From the NCBI GenBank assembly GCA_016783145.1, contig JADHXD010000020.1:1-44947 (forward strand): 44,947 nucleotides of DNA. The letters run 5' to 3'. The stretch is from Anaerolineae bacterium. Its GTDB lineage: Bacteria; Chloroflexota; Anaerolineae; JAFGEY01. The translations under genes and the position numbers were made by a program. The notes under the pieces are model-generated. The model saw only the letters and a list, made by a program, of their open reading frames with translations. It made no database searches and was not told the origin of the DNA. Shown here in pieces: positions 1 to 8,079 of the stretch. The stretch's first letter is position 1; the number at the start of each line of letters is the position of its first letter.

Positions 1-57
1 AACTGGTACTACCAGTATACCACGTTTTCCGCAGGCCGCAAATGCGGTCCATTCGCA

Positions 58-1659
58 TTACGCTGTGCCCTCTGGCTTTTCCTGTGCCTCGATCCACATT
101 TGGGCGCGAGCCATGGCTTCCTCCGGGGTGTGAATCTCGCCTGCGGCCTGCTCTTCGCGTATTCGGGCGAGCAGCTCGCCGATCCGTCTCCCGGGCGGCA
201 AGTGGAACGCCTCCATCAGGTCGTGCCCCGAGATCAGGGGAGAAGGGTCGATCGCGGTCTCTCTGTGACGATAGTACGCGGAGAGGAGCCAGGCCGCGGT
301 CTCCACCTGCCGGCGCCATTCGCCGGCGGGAGGGTCATGGCCGTGCGTTGCCAGGCAGTCGGCCAGGGAGACCAGCACCGCGTCCACGCCGTATTCACCG
401 GTGTCACGGTAGTAGCGGTACACCGCGCGGCGCGAGGGTGTTCCACGCGCGGCCAGCCACGTGGGGCGCATGTGCGCTTCGACGGTCGTTCGCAGCATGT
501 CGATCTCTGTGTTGCTACATCGCCAACGGCGTGCCCAGCGCACGGCCATGTCCGCCCCTACTCGCTCGTGCCCGATAAAGTGCGTTCGACCGTTCTCCCT
601 CGCGCCTTGCGTTTCTCCCTTGCCCACGTCGTGCAGAAACGCCGCGCACTTGAGCAGGGCGAGGCGCGAGCGATCGGCACAGATCGGCGATGCGTAGCGC
701 TCGCGAACCTGCGGCACCAGGTCGCCGAAAGCGTCGGGAATGAGCGACAGGGCGTTCTCATCCCGTCCCTGGAGTGCGTCCCACAGTCGCTCGACGGCGC
801 GTACCGTCTCGAAGGAATGCATCAAGACGTCATAGCGATGCGGCGTTGGCTGCTGTAGGCCGTCAAGCGCGGAGACCTGGGGAACGATCGCTTGCAGGAG
901 GGTCCATTGGTGCATTGTTCGCAGCGCACCGGCTGCTCCGGGCAGGTCCAGGATCTTGAACCACTCATCCCGCACGCGTTCCGCCGATACCAGACCCAAC
1001 AAGGGCACGGCACAACGCATCAGCTCCCTGGTATCTGGCTCGATGGCACAGCCAAACTGGATGTGCATGCGCGCGGCGCGGAGGGTGCGGACCGGGTCAT
1101 CCACAAAGCTGGAGGGCGAGCCAGGGCGCAGGACCTTGTTGGCCAGGTCCTCGCTGCCGTGGAGGGGGTCAAAGAGCACCCATCTCTCTCCCACAGCCCG
1201 CCCAAGGGCCATCGCATTGATCGTAAAGTCGCGGTCCCTGAGATCCGCCTCCAAGCTGTCACCGCGCAGCGCCGCGATGTCCAGGCAGAGCCCTTGGGAT
1301 GGAGGAGCGGGGACATGGCCTGAGGGCGGGGTACCCGTGAGTGGGGGGTAGAACCGGGCTGTGTCCTGAGGGGACAGCAGCACCCTGGCTGTCCGCCGCT
1401 CCTTGTCCAGAGGCACGTATGCTCCGCGCAGCGTGTTGGCCACATAGCGTCCCAATGCAAGGCCGTCTCCCTCCACTGCGAAATCAAAGTCGTGCGTTTC
1501 CGCGCCCAGCAGCATGTCGCGCACGCTGCCGCCGACCAGATAGAGGGGCACCTGGCGCTTGGCAGCCAGCTCAAACACGCGGCGAATGATGGGGTGTCTC
1601 TCTATGTATTCGTCGATCGCGGCTGTCCGGCGATCAGCCCGAGGATAACCTTCCGTCAT
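58..1659 (-). CDS. CCA tRNA nucleotidyltransferase / poly(A) polymerase family protein with HD domain
   Basis: This 533-aa protein belongs to the class II tRNA nucleotidyltransferase family, which adds or repairs the 3' CCA end of tRNA in the cytoplasm. The head domain shows the nucleotide-binding GGSVRD motif at residues 43-48 and the metal-binding HDFDF motif at 56-60, then the usual RDFTINAMA stretch near residue 140. A later HD phosphohydrolase-type domain (FLHDVGKGE, roughly residue 340, then GHERVGADM) is a common fusion in bacterial members. The ATG is preceded on the minus strand by GAGAGGCG and by a good promoter at 1722-1750. It is transcribed away from the rest of the cluster. CCA-adding, A-adding and poly(A) activities cannot be told apart from sequence alone. 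Family assignment is secure. Confidence 0.93.
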   Translation of the reverse strand: MTEGYPRADRRTAAIDEYIERHPIIRRVFELAAKRQVPLYLVGGSVRDMLLGAETHDFDFAVEGDGLALGRYVANTLRGAYVPLDKERRTARVLLSPQDTARFYPPLTGTPPSGHVPAPPSQGLCLDIAALRGDSLEADLRDRDFTINAMALGRAVGERWVLFDPLHGSEDLANKVLRPGSPSSFVDDPVRTLRAARMHIQFGCAIEPDTRELMRCAVPLLGLVSAERVRDEWFKILDLPGAAGALRTMHQWTLLQAIVPQVSALDGLQQPTPHRYDVLMHSFETVRAVERLWDALQGRDENALSLIPDAFGDLVPQVRERYASPICADRSRLALLKCAAFLHDVGKGETQGARENGRTHFIGHERVGADMAVRWARRWRCSNTEIDMLRTTVEAHMRPTWLAARGTPSRRAVYRYYRDTGEYGVDAVLVSLADCLATHGHDPPAGEWRRQVETAAWLLSAYYRHRETAIDPSPLISGHDLMEAFHLPPGRRIGELLARIREEQAAGEIHTPEEAMARAQMWIEAQEKPEGTA

Positions 1660-1721
1660 CGCTCACGCCTCTCAGATCACGTTCAGTGCGTCGCTGCCCG
1701 CGGTGTGTTCCGATGCGAGAC

Positions 1722-1750
1722 ATTGTACCCGATTCCAGTGGCGGGCGCAA
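1722..1750 (-). promoter_or_regulatory. Sigma-70-type promoter for the CCA-adding enzyme
   Basis: Read on the minus strand, TTGCGC (1745-1750) and TACAAT (1722-1727) are separated by exactly 17 bases. They lie about 65 bases upstream of the ATG of the nucleotidyltransferase gene. Assigned by consensus only. Confidence 0.55.
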
Positions 1751-1791
1751 CCATACTGAGGCTGTGCATTAGCGGTCACGCGGGGATGTGC

Positions 1792-1820
1792 TTGACAAGG
1801 TAGAACATCCGCGCTACCAT
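1792..1820 (+). promoter_or_regulatory. Candidate promoter in the divergent gap
   Basis: TTGACA (1792-1797), a 17-base spacer and TACCAT (1815-1820) point toward the gene starting at 2066. The -35 is perfect and the -10 is weak. The 1660-2065 gap otherwise holds the divergent promoter of the CCA-adding enzyme and the extended -10 candidate at 1951-1959; no small gene was recognised. Confidence 0.35.
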
Positions 1821-1950
1821 GGGCCACAGGAGGTCCATCCCGCTCGTCAGGTACCCCAATGCCTCCACGCAGCGCGCGTTCACAGAGCTTGCGACCACTC
1901 CAGAGCTCAGAACCTTTGTTCTAATTATGACGTGATCTGTCGATATCCTG

Positions 1951-1959
1951 TGGTATCAT
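1951..1959 (+). promoter_or_regulatory. Candidate extended -10 promoter upstream of the 2066 gene
   Basis: TGG directly followed by TATCAT (1954-1959) forms an extended -10 element about 105 bases before the ATG at 2066. The same TGG-TATCAT string occurs in the serpin promoter at 11278-11286. No good -35 box sits 17 bases upstream, so this would rely on the extended -10. Confidence 0.35.
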
Positions 1960-2065
1960 GCTCGTGACGGAACAGGCACCCTGCAAACAGGCCTCACCTG
2001 GCGAGGGTCAGCAGATGCGGGGATCGCGATGAGGGGCATGCTGGACTGGGGGAAAGGAGAGCGAA

Positions 2066-3154
2066 ATGGCAGCAGAGAGGTCGAGATATGCCTCGGAAGA
2101 GGGCTGTCCGGAGGTGCGTCTTGAGCGGGTCATCCAGACGTTTGACGATCTCATCGGCCGCTTCGGCGAGCACGCCGTGGCTGCGGGAGATGAGGTGTAC
2201 ATCCAGCCCTACGTGGACCTGTCGCTGCACCTGATACAGATGCGGGTGGCCGGGTGGACGGATATGGACTATGATCAACTCGCGGCGGTGTCCGGTGCCT
2301 CAGCGCTGTACGGGTACGAACCGGGTGCGTTTATGCCCAAGTACGCACACCTTGACGTCAGCCCGGGCGAGCGCATCGCCGAGGCGACCGGTTTTGGCTA
2401 CGAGTGGGTGGGCTTTGAGGGGATGGACGGGGCGTGGTCGCTGCTTGTGGAGAGCGTGGATGCGGGCCGTCCGGTCAAGGGCTGGGACTGGGAGAACATC
2501 ATGTTCGCCGGCTACCAGGACGCCCACGTTGCGGAGGACAGAAGGGTGTACGCGCTGGCCGATGGGCCGGATACGTATGCCAAATGGCTGACGTGGGGGG
2601 AGTTCGGTGAATGGGCAAAGCGCGTCGAGGGATGGAAGGCGGCGCAGTTGGGCAGGCACACCGAACGCATCCCGACAAAGCCGGTCGAGGAGGTCGCGCT
2701 GCGGGTGATCAGGGACCTGGTGGCGTGGAGCACCGAGCCTCCAGAGCATGTGCGCGAGAGCTACCCCAAGGTGACCTTTGGCCTGGCGGGCATCGCAGCC
2801 TACGCTGCTGACTGCGCGGACATCGACACGCACGGTGATTGGACGGCCTGCCACGACATCAACCCTCAGTGGACGGTCCGAAATTCGACCGGCGTCTACC
2901 TGAAGCGGGTCGCGGGATCCGGCGCGTTCTCGGAGGGGGTGAACGCGCACCTGCTGGCTGCGGCTGAACAGTACCGGGCCGCCTACGAGTGCTGGCAGGC
3001 GTTCTATGCCCTGCTGGGGCACAAGGCCACCGAAGGCGCGAAGGCAGTGGGCGAGCGGCGGCTGGCAGGGGCTGCGGTAGTGCGAGCCTGGCAGGCACAC
3101 GAGAAGGCAGGCGTCGCTGCGGTCGAGAAGGCGCTGAATCTGCTGGACAGGTAG
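2066..3154 (+). CDS. Uncharacterised protein, possibly C39-like/DUF4872-related
   Basis: A 362-aa soluble protein without signal peptide or membrane segment. The ATG is preceded by AAAGGAG. The middle part, about residues 60-190 with a YALADGPDTYAKW stretch, vaguely recalls the papain-like cysteine-peptidase fold of C39-like/BtrH-type proteins. The C-terminal 90 residues are helical and charged and would suit the helical tail of such proteins. No N-terminal catalytic cysteine in a C39 context was found, so peptidase or acyltransferase activity should not be assumed. It is followed by hairpins at 3159-3201 and then by a truncated DinB gene. Function unknown; the fold relation is a weak inference. 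Confidence 0.55.
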   Translation: MAAERSRYASEEGCPEVRLERVIQTFDDLIGRFGEHAVAAGDEVYIQPYVDLSLHLIQMRVAGWTDMDYDQLAAVSGASALYGYEPGAFMPKYAHLDVSPGERIAEATGFGYEWVGFEGMDGAWSLLVESVDAGRPVKGWDWENIMFAGYQDAHVAEDRRVYALADGPDTYAKWLTWGEFGEWAKRVEGWKAAQLGRHTERIPTKPVEEVALRVIRDLVAWSTEPPEHVRESYPKVTFGLAGIAAYAADCADIDTHGDWTACHDINPQWTVRNSTGVYLKRVAGSGAFSEGVNAHLLAAAEQYRAAYECWQAFYALLGHKATEGAKAVGERRLAGAAVVRAWQAHEKAGVAAVEKALNLLDR

Positions 3155-3158
3155 GGGA

Positions 3159-3201
3159 GCCGGGATCTGAAGGTCCCGGCTGAGGGTGAGAAGCGCCCTC
3201 A
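3159..3201 (+). terminator. Hairpin cluster after the 2066 gene
   Basis: GCCGGGA...TCCCGGC (3159-3180) is immediately followed by TGAGGG...CCCTCA (3181-3201), just after the stop codon at 3154. There is no uridine run, so this may be a weak terminator or an RNA-stabilising structure. Confidence 0.35.
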
Positions 3202-3322
3202 GGCGCCGGGTGAGCAGTGCCTGAGGGCACTTGACGGCTTGAGACGGCGTGTTGATGCGGCGGCCGTTTGCGCGCTGGGCGAGGGGCCGGGATATGTACC
3301 CCAGTCATGTGCGGAGGTGAAA

Positions 3323-3706
3323 ATGACGCAGACCATCATCGATGAGCTGGCCGGCGCGTTTAAGAGCACCATTGGCCTGTTGAGGGAGACGATCGGCAAT
3401 TTCGATGACGACACGTGGACCAGGGGGGCGACCCTCTTTCAGGTGCCGGCCAAGGTAGCCTATCACGACGTCGAGTGCCTGGATTTCTACTTTAGGCCGG
3501 CCGGTTCGGGAAAGTTCGCCTGGGGCTACCGGTTCGGGAAGCCGTGGTGGGAGCTTGCCAACGAGGAACAGCCCTCACAGGAGGCGTTGATCGCGTACCT
3601 GAACGAATTGGAGGAGCGAATCACAGCGCACTTATCGCACTTCAGGGATGAGACCCTGGGGGAGATCCAGGATCCAGGGGGGGATCACGTTCGCACGAGG
3701 AGATGA
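3323..3706 (+). CDS. Truncated DinB-like protein
   Basis: The ATG at 3323 follows GGAGGTG at good spacing; a longer in-frame ORF from 3239 has no comparable ribosome site. The 127-aa product starts like DinB/YfiT four-helix-bundle metal proteins: long amphipathic helices, then VAYHDVECLDFYF carrying the first metal-type His near residue 50. Full-length relatives run to about 150-180 residues and supply two further His in a C-terminal HxxxH-type helix. Here the sequence ends in EIQDPGGDHVRTRR, so that helix is gone. The stop is one base before the GTG of the next gene, suggesting a deletion that joined the two. The metal site is probably incomplete and the gene may be a remnant. Native substrates of the family are mostly unknown. 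Confidence 0.6.
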   Translation: MTQTIIDELAGAFKSTIGLLRETIGNFDDDTWTRGATLFQVPAKVAYHDVECLDFYFRPAGSGKFAWGYRFGKPWWELANEEQPSQEALIAYLNELEERITAHLSHFRDETLGEIQDPGGDHVRTRR

Positions 3707-3707
3707 T

Positions 3708-4541
3708 GTGATAGAACTGCCGGAAGCAACGGTCATTGCGCGACAAATGAGCGCAGAGCTTGCCGGAAGGCGGATTGCAGAGGGGAACCGTGGCAATTCG
3801 ACCCACAAGTTCGCGTTCTGCAGCGGGACGCCAGAGGAATACGAGGCGATCCTCAAGGGTGCAGTGGTCGGCGAGGCAAAGGGGCACGGGTCGGCGATTC
3901 TTGTGCCCATCGAGCCGGACCACGTGCTTGTGCTCGGAGGAGGTGGGGAGAGCATCCTCTATCACCACAGCACGCGCACCTTTCCCAAGAAAACCCATCT
4001 GATGCTCCGCTTTGAGAGGGACACCTATCTGACGGTCACGGTCCAGGGTTGGGGCAATGTCCTGCTCTTGCCTCAAGCCACGGCTGGCAGTCATCGTCAC
4101 GTCGCCGCAGAAAAGATCGCTCCCTTGAGCGATGGGTTCACCTGGGAGTACTTCCGGGGCCTCTTTGAGGCGCTCGATGAGGGCAGTTCCAAGAGCATCA
4201 AGGGTTTCCTCATCAGCGAGCCCGGGGTCTGGGGCATAGGCAATGGTTGTCTGCAGGACATCCTCTACCAAGCCAAGATCCATCCCAAACGAAGGGTCGT
4301 GGACATCGCCGAGGATGAGCAGCGCACGCTGTATGACGCGATCGTGGACACTCTCTCGCAGATGGTCGAGCTGGGCGGCAGGGAAAGCGAGCGGGACTTG
4401 TACGGGAACCGCGGACGGTACGTGCGGATTCTGGACAGCAAGACCCAGAGTAGGCCGTGTCCCGAATGTGGAACGCCGATCGAAAAGACGCAGTACCTCG
4501 GTGGCGCAGTATACTTTTGCCCTAGCTGCCAGGCGCAGTAG
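3708..4541 (+). CDS. Fpg/Nei-like DNA glycosylase homologue lacking the usual catalytic proline
   Basis: The GTG start at 3708 follows AGGAG and gives a 277-aa protein. The N-terminus reads M-I-E-L-P-E, aligning with M-P-E-L-P-E of formamidopyrimidine-DNA glycosylase (Fpg) and endonuclease VIII (Nei), but the catalytic Pro1 is isoleucine while the next Glu is kept. A helix-two-turn-helix region (GIGNGCLQDILYQAK, about residues 175-190) and a C-terminal zinc finger with C251, C254, C271 and C274 are intact. The finger loop reads YLGGAVYF, so the Arg that Fpg uses in this loop is missing as well. Known family members excise oxidised bases and cleave AP sites through a Schiff base on Pro1. This protein probably binds DNA with a damage-recognition fold, but its chemistry is uncertain. 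A longer ATG ORF from 3648 lacks the conserved start. Confidence 0.85.
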   Translation: MIELPEATVIARQMSAELAGRRIAEGNRGNSTHKFAFCSGTPEEYEAILKGAVVGEAKGHGSAILVPIEPDHVLVLGGGGESILYHHSTRTFPKKTHLMLRFERDTYLTVTVQGWGNVLLLPQATAGSHRHVAAEKIAPLSDGFTWEYFRGLFEALDEGSSKSIKGFLISEPGVWGIGNGCLQDILYQAKIHPKRRVVDIAEDEQRTLYDAIVDTLSQMVELGGRESERDLYGNRGRYVRILDSKTQSRPCPECGTPIEKTQYLGGAVYFCPSCQAQ

Positions 4542-4606
4542 GGCGCGCCGGCGCAGGCGGGCTCGCTGAACGGACACGCTGGCCGCCCGGAAGAAAGGGG
4601 AGGGCT

Positions 4607-5584
4607 GTGGTCCAGATGTTGAAGCACGATCCTGTCCCCTGGCTGATGGCCCAGGAGGGCCAGCCAGCGATCCGCGCCCGGCGCCTGCTCGGCCTGGAGC
4701 GCGAGGGCGATGCCGAGGCAGTCCGTGATCTGGTACGCGAACTGGCGGGCGAGCAGGAGGCGGACGGCAGCTTTGCGGGCAGCCCGATGAAAACGGCTGG
4801 CGTGCTGAACCTGCTCGATGACCTCCGCGCCGATGGGGGAGAGGACGTGCTCGCTGCCGGTGCCTCCTACCTCTTTTCTGTGCTCCGGTCGCAGCCGGGC
4901 TATGATCGCGCCAAGGACGTCCCGCCTGGCTCGCTGACTGAGCCTTGGGACCTGTGCGGGTTCTTTGGTCCCTACGAGGACCGCAGTCTGCCGGAGGTCA
5001 TGGCCTACGGCGCGCGCGAGATGAACCACTATCGCCAGTACGAGCCCCTCCTTGGCCCGAAATCCCCCGTGCGCGCCGAACGCCGGTCGAGCCTGGATCG
5101 CGCGGGCCCGTCCTCGTGCTATTCGTGGGGGCTGATCCCGCTGGCCCACACCGTCGAAGCGCTGTGCCGCGCGGGGTACGCCGACGACGAGCGGCTGCGG
5201 CCGACGATCCAGGCCCTGCTGGGTGCGCAGCGGGAGAGCGGGGGATGGTGCCGCAACCTGGGAGGCGCTCTGCCGTGTACCATGTTTCCCCTCCGTGTGC
5301 TGGGTGCGCATCCCACCCTGAGAACAAGCGTGCACGCCGAGCGCGCCCTCCAGTTTATGCACTCCTTGTCGTACAAGGGCTCCGATCTCTTTGCCACGCT
5401 CCAGGCTGATGCCGCGTTTGACTTGCCCGTCGCGCGTGAGATCATCCGCGATGCGCTGGCCGCGCTGGCGCCGAAGCAGCGAACGAATGGCACCTTTGGG
5501 AGCCCGTGTCGCGTGGAGCGCGTCTCCGCTGTATTGGCCGGAGAGAGAGCCATCGGGCCGCAGCCCTGTCCCCTCCACGCCTAG
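4607..5584 (+). CDS. Prenyltransferase/squalene-cyclase-like alpha/alpha-barrel protein
   Basis: A 325-aa protein whose GTG start follows AAAGGGGAGG; an ATG three codons downstream (4616) is the alternative. It has repeated helical hairpins with QW-like or GSF-type turns (EQEADGSFAGS near residue 50, QRESGGWCRN near residue 210) as in the toroid fold of terpene cyclases, prenyltransferase beta subunits and related sensors. It lacks the DCTAE or DXDD cyclase motif, so a terpene-forming role is not supported. The protein is probably cytoplasmic. The 65-base gap from the Fpg-like gene would allow co-transcription. Substrate unknown. Confidence 0.6.
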   Translation: MVQMLKHDPVPWLMAQEGQPAIRARRLLGLEREGDAEAVRDLVRELAGEQEADGSFAGSPMKTAGVLNLLDDLRADGGEDVLAAGASYLFSVLRSQPGYDRAKDVPPGSLTEPWDLCGFFGPYEDRSLPEVMAYGAREMNHYRQYEPLLGPKSPVRAERRSSLDRAGPSSCYSWGLIPLAHTVEALCRAGYADDERLRPTIQALLGAQRESGGWCRNLGGALPCTMFPLRVLGAHPTLRTSVHAERALQFMHSLSYKGSDLFATLQADAAFDLPVAREIIRDALAALAPKQRTNGTFGSPCRVERVSAVLAGERAIGPQPCPLHA

Positions 5585-5983
5585 CCAACTGTGGTCCCCA
5601 TTCCCAGACGTCCCGCACACCGCCTCGCGGCGCGTCCCGTGACGCGCCCTGGGCGTCGCCACGTCGGTCCACGAGATACTCGGACAGGGCGGCGTATCCT
5701 ATGCCCGCACGGTGGGCGTTGGCTTGGTACTGGCAGAACGGAGCACTGGAGGATCGTGTGAGCATACCATACTACGCGTAGACCCCGGCCCCTGCCGCTT
5801 GCGCGCTGCGCGGTATGCTGATAGAATGCCCCACCAGGGTGGGCACCCATCGTCAACCAGTTCCCGGGCGATCCAGAACCCGGAGACGAGCTCTCAAGTG
5901 AGTCTGAATCCGTACAGCGGAGGGGACAGAGAGGGATGGAAACGACGCTGGCGCGATTATGCCGGGTCGGGAGAGGATACACG
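5585..5983. other. Intergenic stretch, promoter only
   Basis: Nothing coding was recognised between the cyclase-fold gene and the tandem DinB gene. The only readable signal is the promoter at 5799-5827. Confidence 0.4.
5799..5827 (+). promoter_or_regulatory. Sigma-70-type promoter for the tandem DinB-like gene
   Basis: TTGCGC (5799-5804), a 17-base spacer and TAGAAT (5822-5827). The chosen start codon lies about 157 bases downstream. Confidence 0.45.
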
Positions 5984-6985
5984 ATGGCGACTGAAGAGAG
6001 TCAAGGGGTGCATCAGCGCTCTTGTCGGCGCGAGCTGATGGCCCGCCTGGCGGCCGAGCGCGCCGGACTGATGGAAGGGCTTCTCGGGCTGGATGAGTGT
6101 GCACTACGCGAGCCCCGCTCCCTTGGGGAGTGGAGCGTGCAGGATGTGCTGGCTCACATCGCCGCCTGGGAGCGGTGGGAAATGCGGTCGATGGGTAGTA
6201 TGGTCGCCGGGGAGACGCCCGATCTGGCGGCGGCAGGGGATTTCGATGGGGCGAACGCGGCCTTTATCGCCCCGTGGCGTGACCGTGCCCTGGACGAGGT
6301 CGTGAGCGAGGTGTGCTCGGCCCGGGCGGAGTGGGTGGCCTGGCTCGACAGCCTGCCCGATGAAGAGCTCTACCGCCCTCGCTCCTACCACGGCTGGGAC
6401 TGGACCTTTTCGGACATCCCACTGCGGGTGCAGTGGGAGCACGATGCGCACCACGCGCAGCGGATCGCTGCGTGGCGAAAGGGCAGGGGAGCAGAGGGTG
6501 GGAGCGGCCCAAAACGCGTTCTGCTGGCTGCTCTGGATGCCGCGCGCGAGGAATTGGTGCGGAGTGCTGCGTTGGTGCCGGTCGATGGTCGGGCGACCCG
6601 CCGGGTCTGCGGCGAGTGGACACTGAAGGATGTGCTGGGGCACGTCGCCGACTGGGAATGGCTGGGCGCAGAGGGCCTGGGCCATATGGCCGCCGGTCGA
6701 TCACCCCGCGTCGAGCACGTCGAGGACATCGACGCCTGGAACCGGGCCCACGCTCAAGCCCGCCGGGACGAGCCTTGGGAGGAAGTGTGGGTGGACTGGA
6801 ACGCCGCGCACGACGCATTCCGGGACGCGCTTCGGACCGTGAGCGAGAACGACCTGGTCCGCGTGTACCGATTCCCGTGGGACCGGGACGGCACGCCCTA
6901 CGGTTGGGTTAGCATCTACGTAGACCACGCTCGCGCTCACGCTCGGGGGTTGAGGCGAGCTCTGGCAGACGATCGGTCTCGCTGA
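5984..6985 (+). CDS. Tandem DinB/ClbS-like two-domain protein
   Basis: The ATG at 5984 follows GGGAGAGG at good spacing and gives 333 aa; an in-frame ATG at 5936 would add 16 residues but is poorly spaced from its purine tract. The protein holds two copies of a DinB-type four-helix domain, about residues 15-160 and 170-325. Each copy has the same landmarks: GEWSVQDVLAHIAAWE / GEWTLKDVLGHVADWE (first His), a middle W-rich helix, and a final His (HDAHHAQRIAAW in copy 1, VDHARAHARG in copy 2). Such His sets bind divalent metal in DinB, YfiT and ClbS-like proteins. The fold occurs in thiol transferases and in self-resistance hydrolases, so no reaction can be named. The tandem fusion suggests an internal pseudo-dimer. 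It is a cytoplasmic protein with no signal sequence. Confidence 0.75.
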   Translation: MATEESQGVHQRSCRRELMARLAAERAGLMEGLLGLDECALREPRSLGEWSVQDVLAHIAAWERWEMRSMGSMVAGETPDLAAAGDFDGANAAFIAPWRDRALDEVVSEVCSARAEWVAWLDSLPDEELYRPRSYHGWDWTFSDIPLRVQWEHDAHHAQRIAAWRKGRGAEGGSGPKRVLLAALDAAREELVRSAALVPVDGRATRRVCGEWTLKDVLGHVADWEWLGAEGLGHMAAGRSPRVEHVEDIDAWNRAHAQARRDEPWEEVWVDWNAAHDAFRDALRTVSENDLVRVYRFPWDRDGTPYGWVSIYVDHARAHARGLRRALADDRSR

Positions 6986-7089
6986 GCTTCGGACCCTGTG
7001 AGATCGACCGTGTGTCTCAGAACAGATGATGCGCCGCCCACTCGGGCTGTGTAGTTGCGGTGCCTTTGCGTGCGGCGATAGGAGGAGCT

Positions 7090-7336
7090 ATGCGTGGCCT
7101 GGATGTTCTTGGTCGGACCCGATGGCTGGGAGCGGCCTGCGTCTTGCTTTGCCTGCTGGCCGTCCAGGGTGGATGTGTCCAGATCACGCCTACGCCCGAA
7201 CCCGTACGGCACGTTCCAGACGTTCAACGAGGCCCTCGAAAAGATCTACGGCGGCGAGGTGAGCGCCGCGGAGGCGATGGAATGGGCTCAGGAAAGGTCT
7301 CAGTACGACTACAGTGATCGAAGCGCTGATCTTTGA
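7090..7336 (+). pseudogene. Small secreted/lipoprotein gene with an apparent +1 frameshift
   Basis: The ATG at 7090 follows AGGAGG and begins a signal-peptide-like stretch (LGAACVLLCLLAVQGGC) ending in a possible but non-standard lipobox Cys. After ITPTP, near 7195, this frame turns into Arg-rich low-quality sequence and stops at 7317. The next frame, from PNPYGTFQTFNEALEK onward, reads as a normal acidic helical protein and stops at 7336. One extra base around 7190-7200, in a run of C-rich codons, would restore a single protein of about 80 aa. It may be a real pseudogene or a sequencing or assembly error. The end overlaps the HAD gene by about 20 bases, which suggests coupling if the gene is intact. 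Confidence 0.5.
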
Positions 7337-7970
7337 CTTTGACGGCTTGATCCTGGACACAGAAGGTCCCGACTACCGGTCCTGGCGAGAGGTTTACCGG
7401 TCCTACGGGTTCCCTCTACCCCTGTCCAAGTGGGTGGAGTGCATCGGCTCGGCCGATGTGTGGGATGTGTACGAGTACCTCGAAGAGCTGCTGGGGCGAC
7501 CGGTGGATCGGGAGCTCATTCGCGCCAGCCGGCGTGCTCAGTTCAACGAATGGATCGCCCGGCAGCCTCTTCTCCCGGGCGTGGAGGAGTACATCGCGGG
7601 GGCGCAGCGGCTGGGCCTGAGACTGGGGCTCGCCTCCAGCTCTTCCCGAGAATGGGTGACAGGCCACCTCACTCGCTTGGGACTTGGCGCTCACTTTGAG
7701 CACATCCGATGCCAGGAGGATGTCGCGCGCACGAAACCGGACCCTGCCCTTTACCTGGAGACGCTGCGTGCGCTGGACGTGAGGGCGGACCAGGCCATCG
7801 CCCTGGAGGACTCGCTCAATGGGGTGTTGGCGGCCAAAGGTGCGGGCCTGTTCTGCGTGGCCGTTCCGAACGCGCTGATCCGCCATCTCGACTTTTGTCC
7901 TGCGGATCTGCGGCTCGACTCGTTGGCTGACCTGCCGTTGGAGGATCTGCTCGCGCTGGCCAGCGAGTAG
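7314..7970 (+). CDS. HAD-superfamily phosphatase/phosphomutase (beta-phosphoglucomutase-like)
   Basis: A 218-aa cytoplasmic HAD hydrolase of subfamily I. Motif I is DFDGLILDTE near residue 8, with the nucleophile Asp and the acid/base Asp. Motif II is ASSSS near residue 105, motif III the Lys of TKPDP near 142, and motif IV LEDSLNG near 165. A helical cap lies between motifs I and II, as in beta-phosphoglucomutase and phosphoglycolate-phosphatase relatives. The GTG start puts motif I at the usual distance. The start overlaps the end of the shifted lipoprotein frame. Likely substrates are sugar phosphates or small phosphomonoesters; specificity cannot be read. Confidence 0.88.
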   Translation: MIEALIFDFDGLILDTEGPDYRSWREVYRSYGFPLPLSKWVECIGSADVWDVYEYLEELLGRPVDRELIRASRRAQFNEWIARQPLLPGVEEYIAGAQRLGLRLGLASSSSREWVTGHLTRLGLGAHFEHIRCQEDVARTKPDPALYLETLRALDVRADQAIALEDSLNGVLAAKGAGLFCVAVPNALIRHLDFCPADLRLDSLADLPLEDLLALASE

Positions 7971-8079
7971 GTTTGGCCGCTGGCTTGCCCTGGCAGCGGT
8001 GGCGAGCCGCAAGCGCCTCGCCGCAAGTGGGCCGCTTGCGCTACAGGGGCGCCGTTCCCGGGGTCCGGAGGAATTCCCA

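Noticed and set aside
4265-5662. 465-aa minus-strand ORF
   Set aside because: Antisense to the Fpg-like and cyclase-fold genes; low-complexity composition and no recognisable domain.
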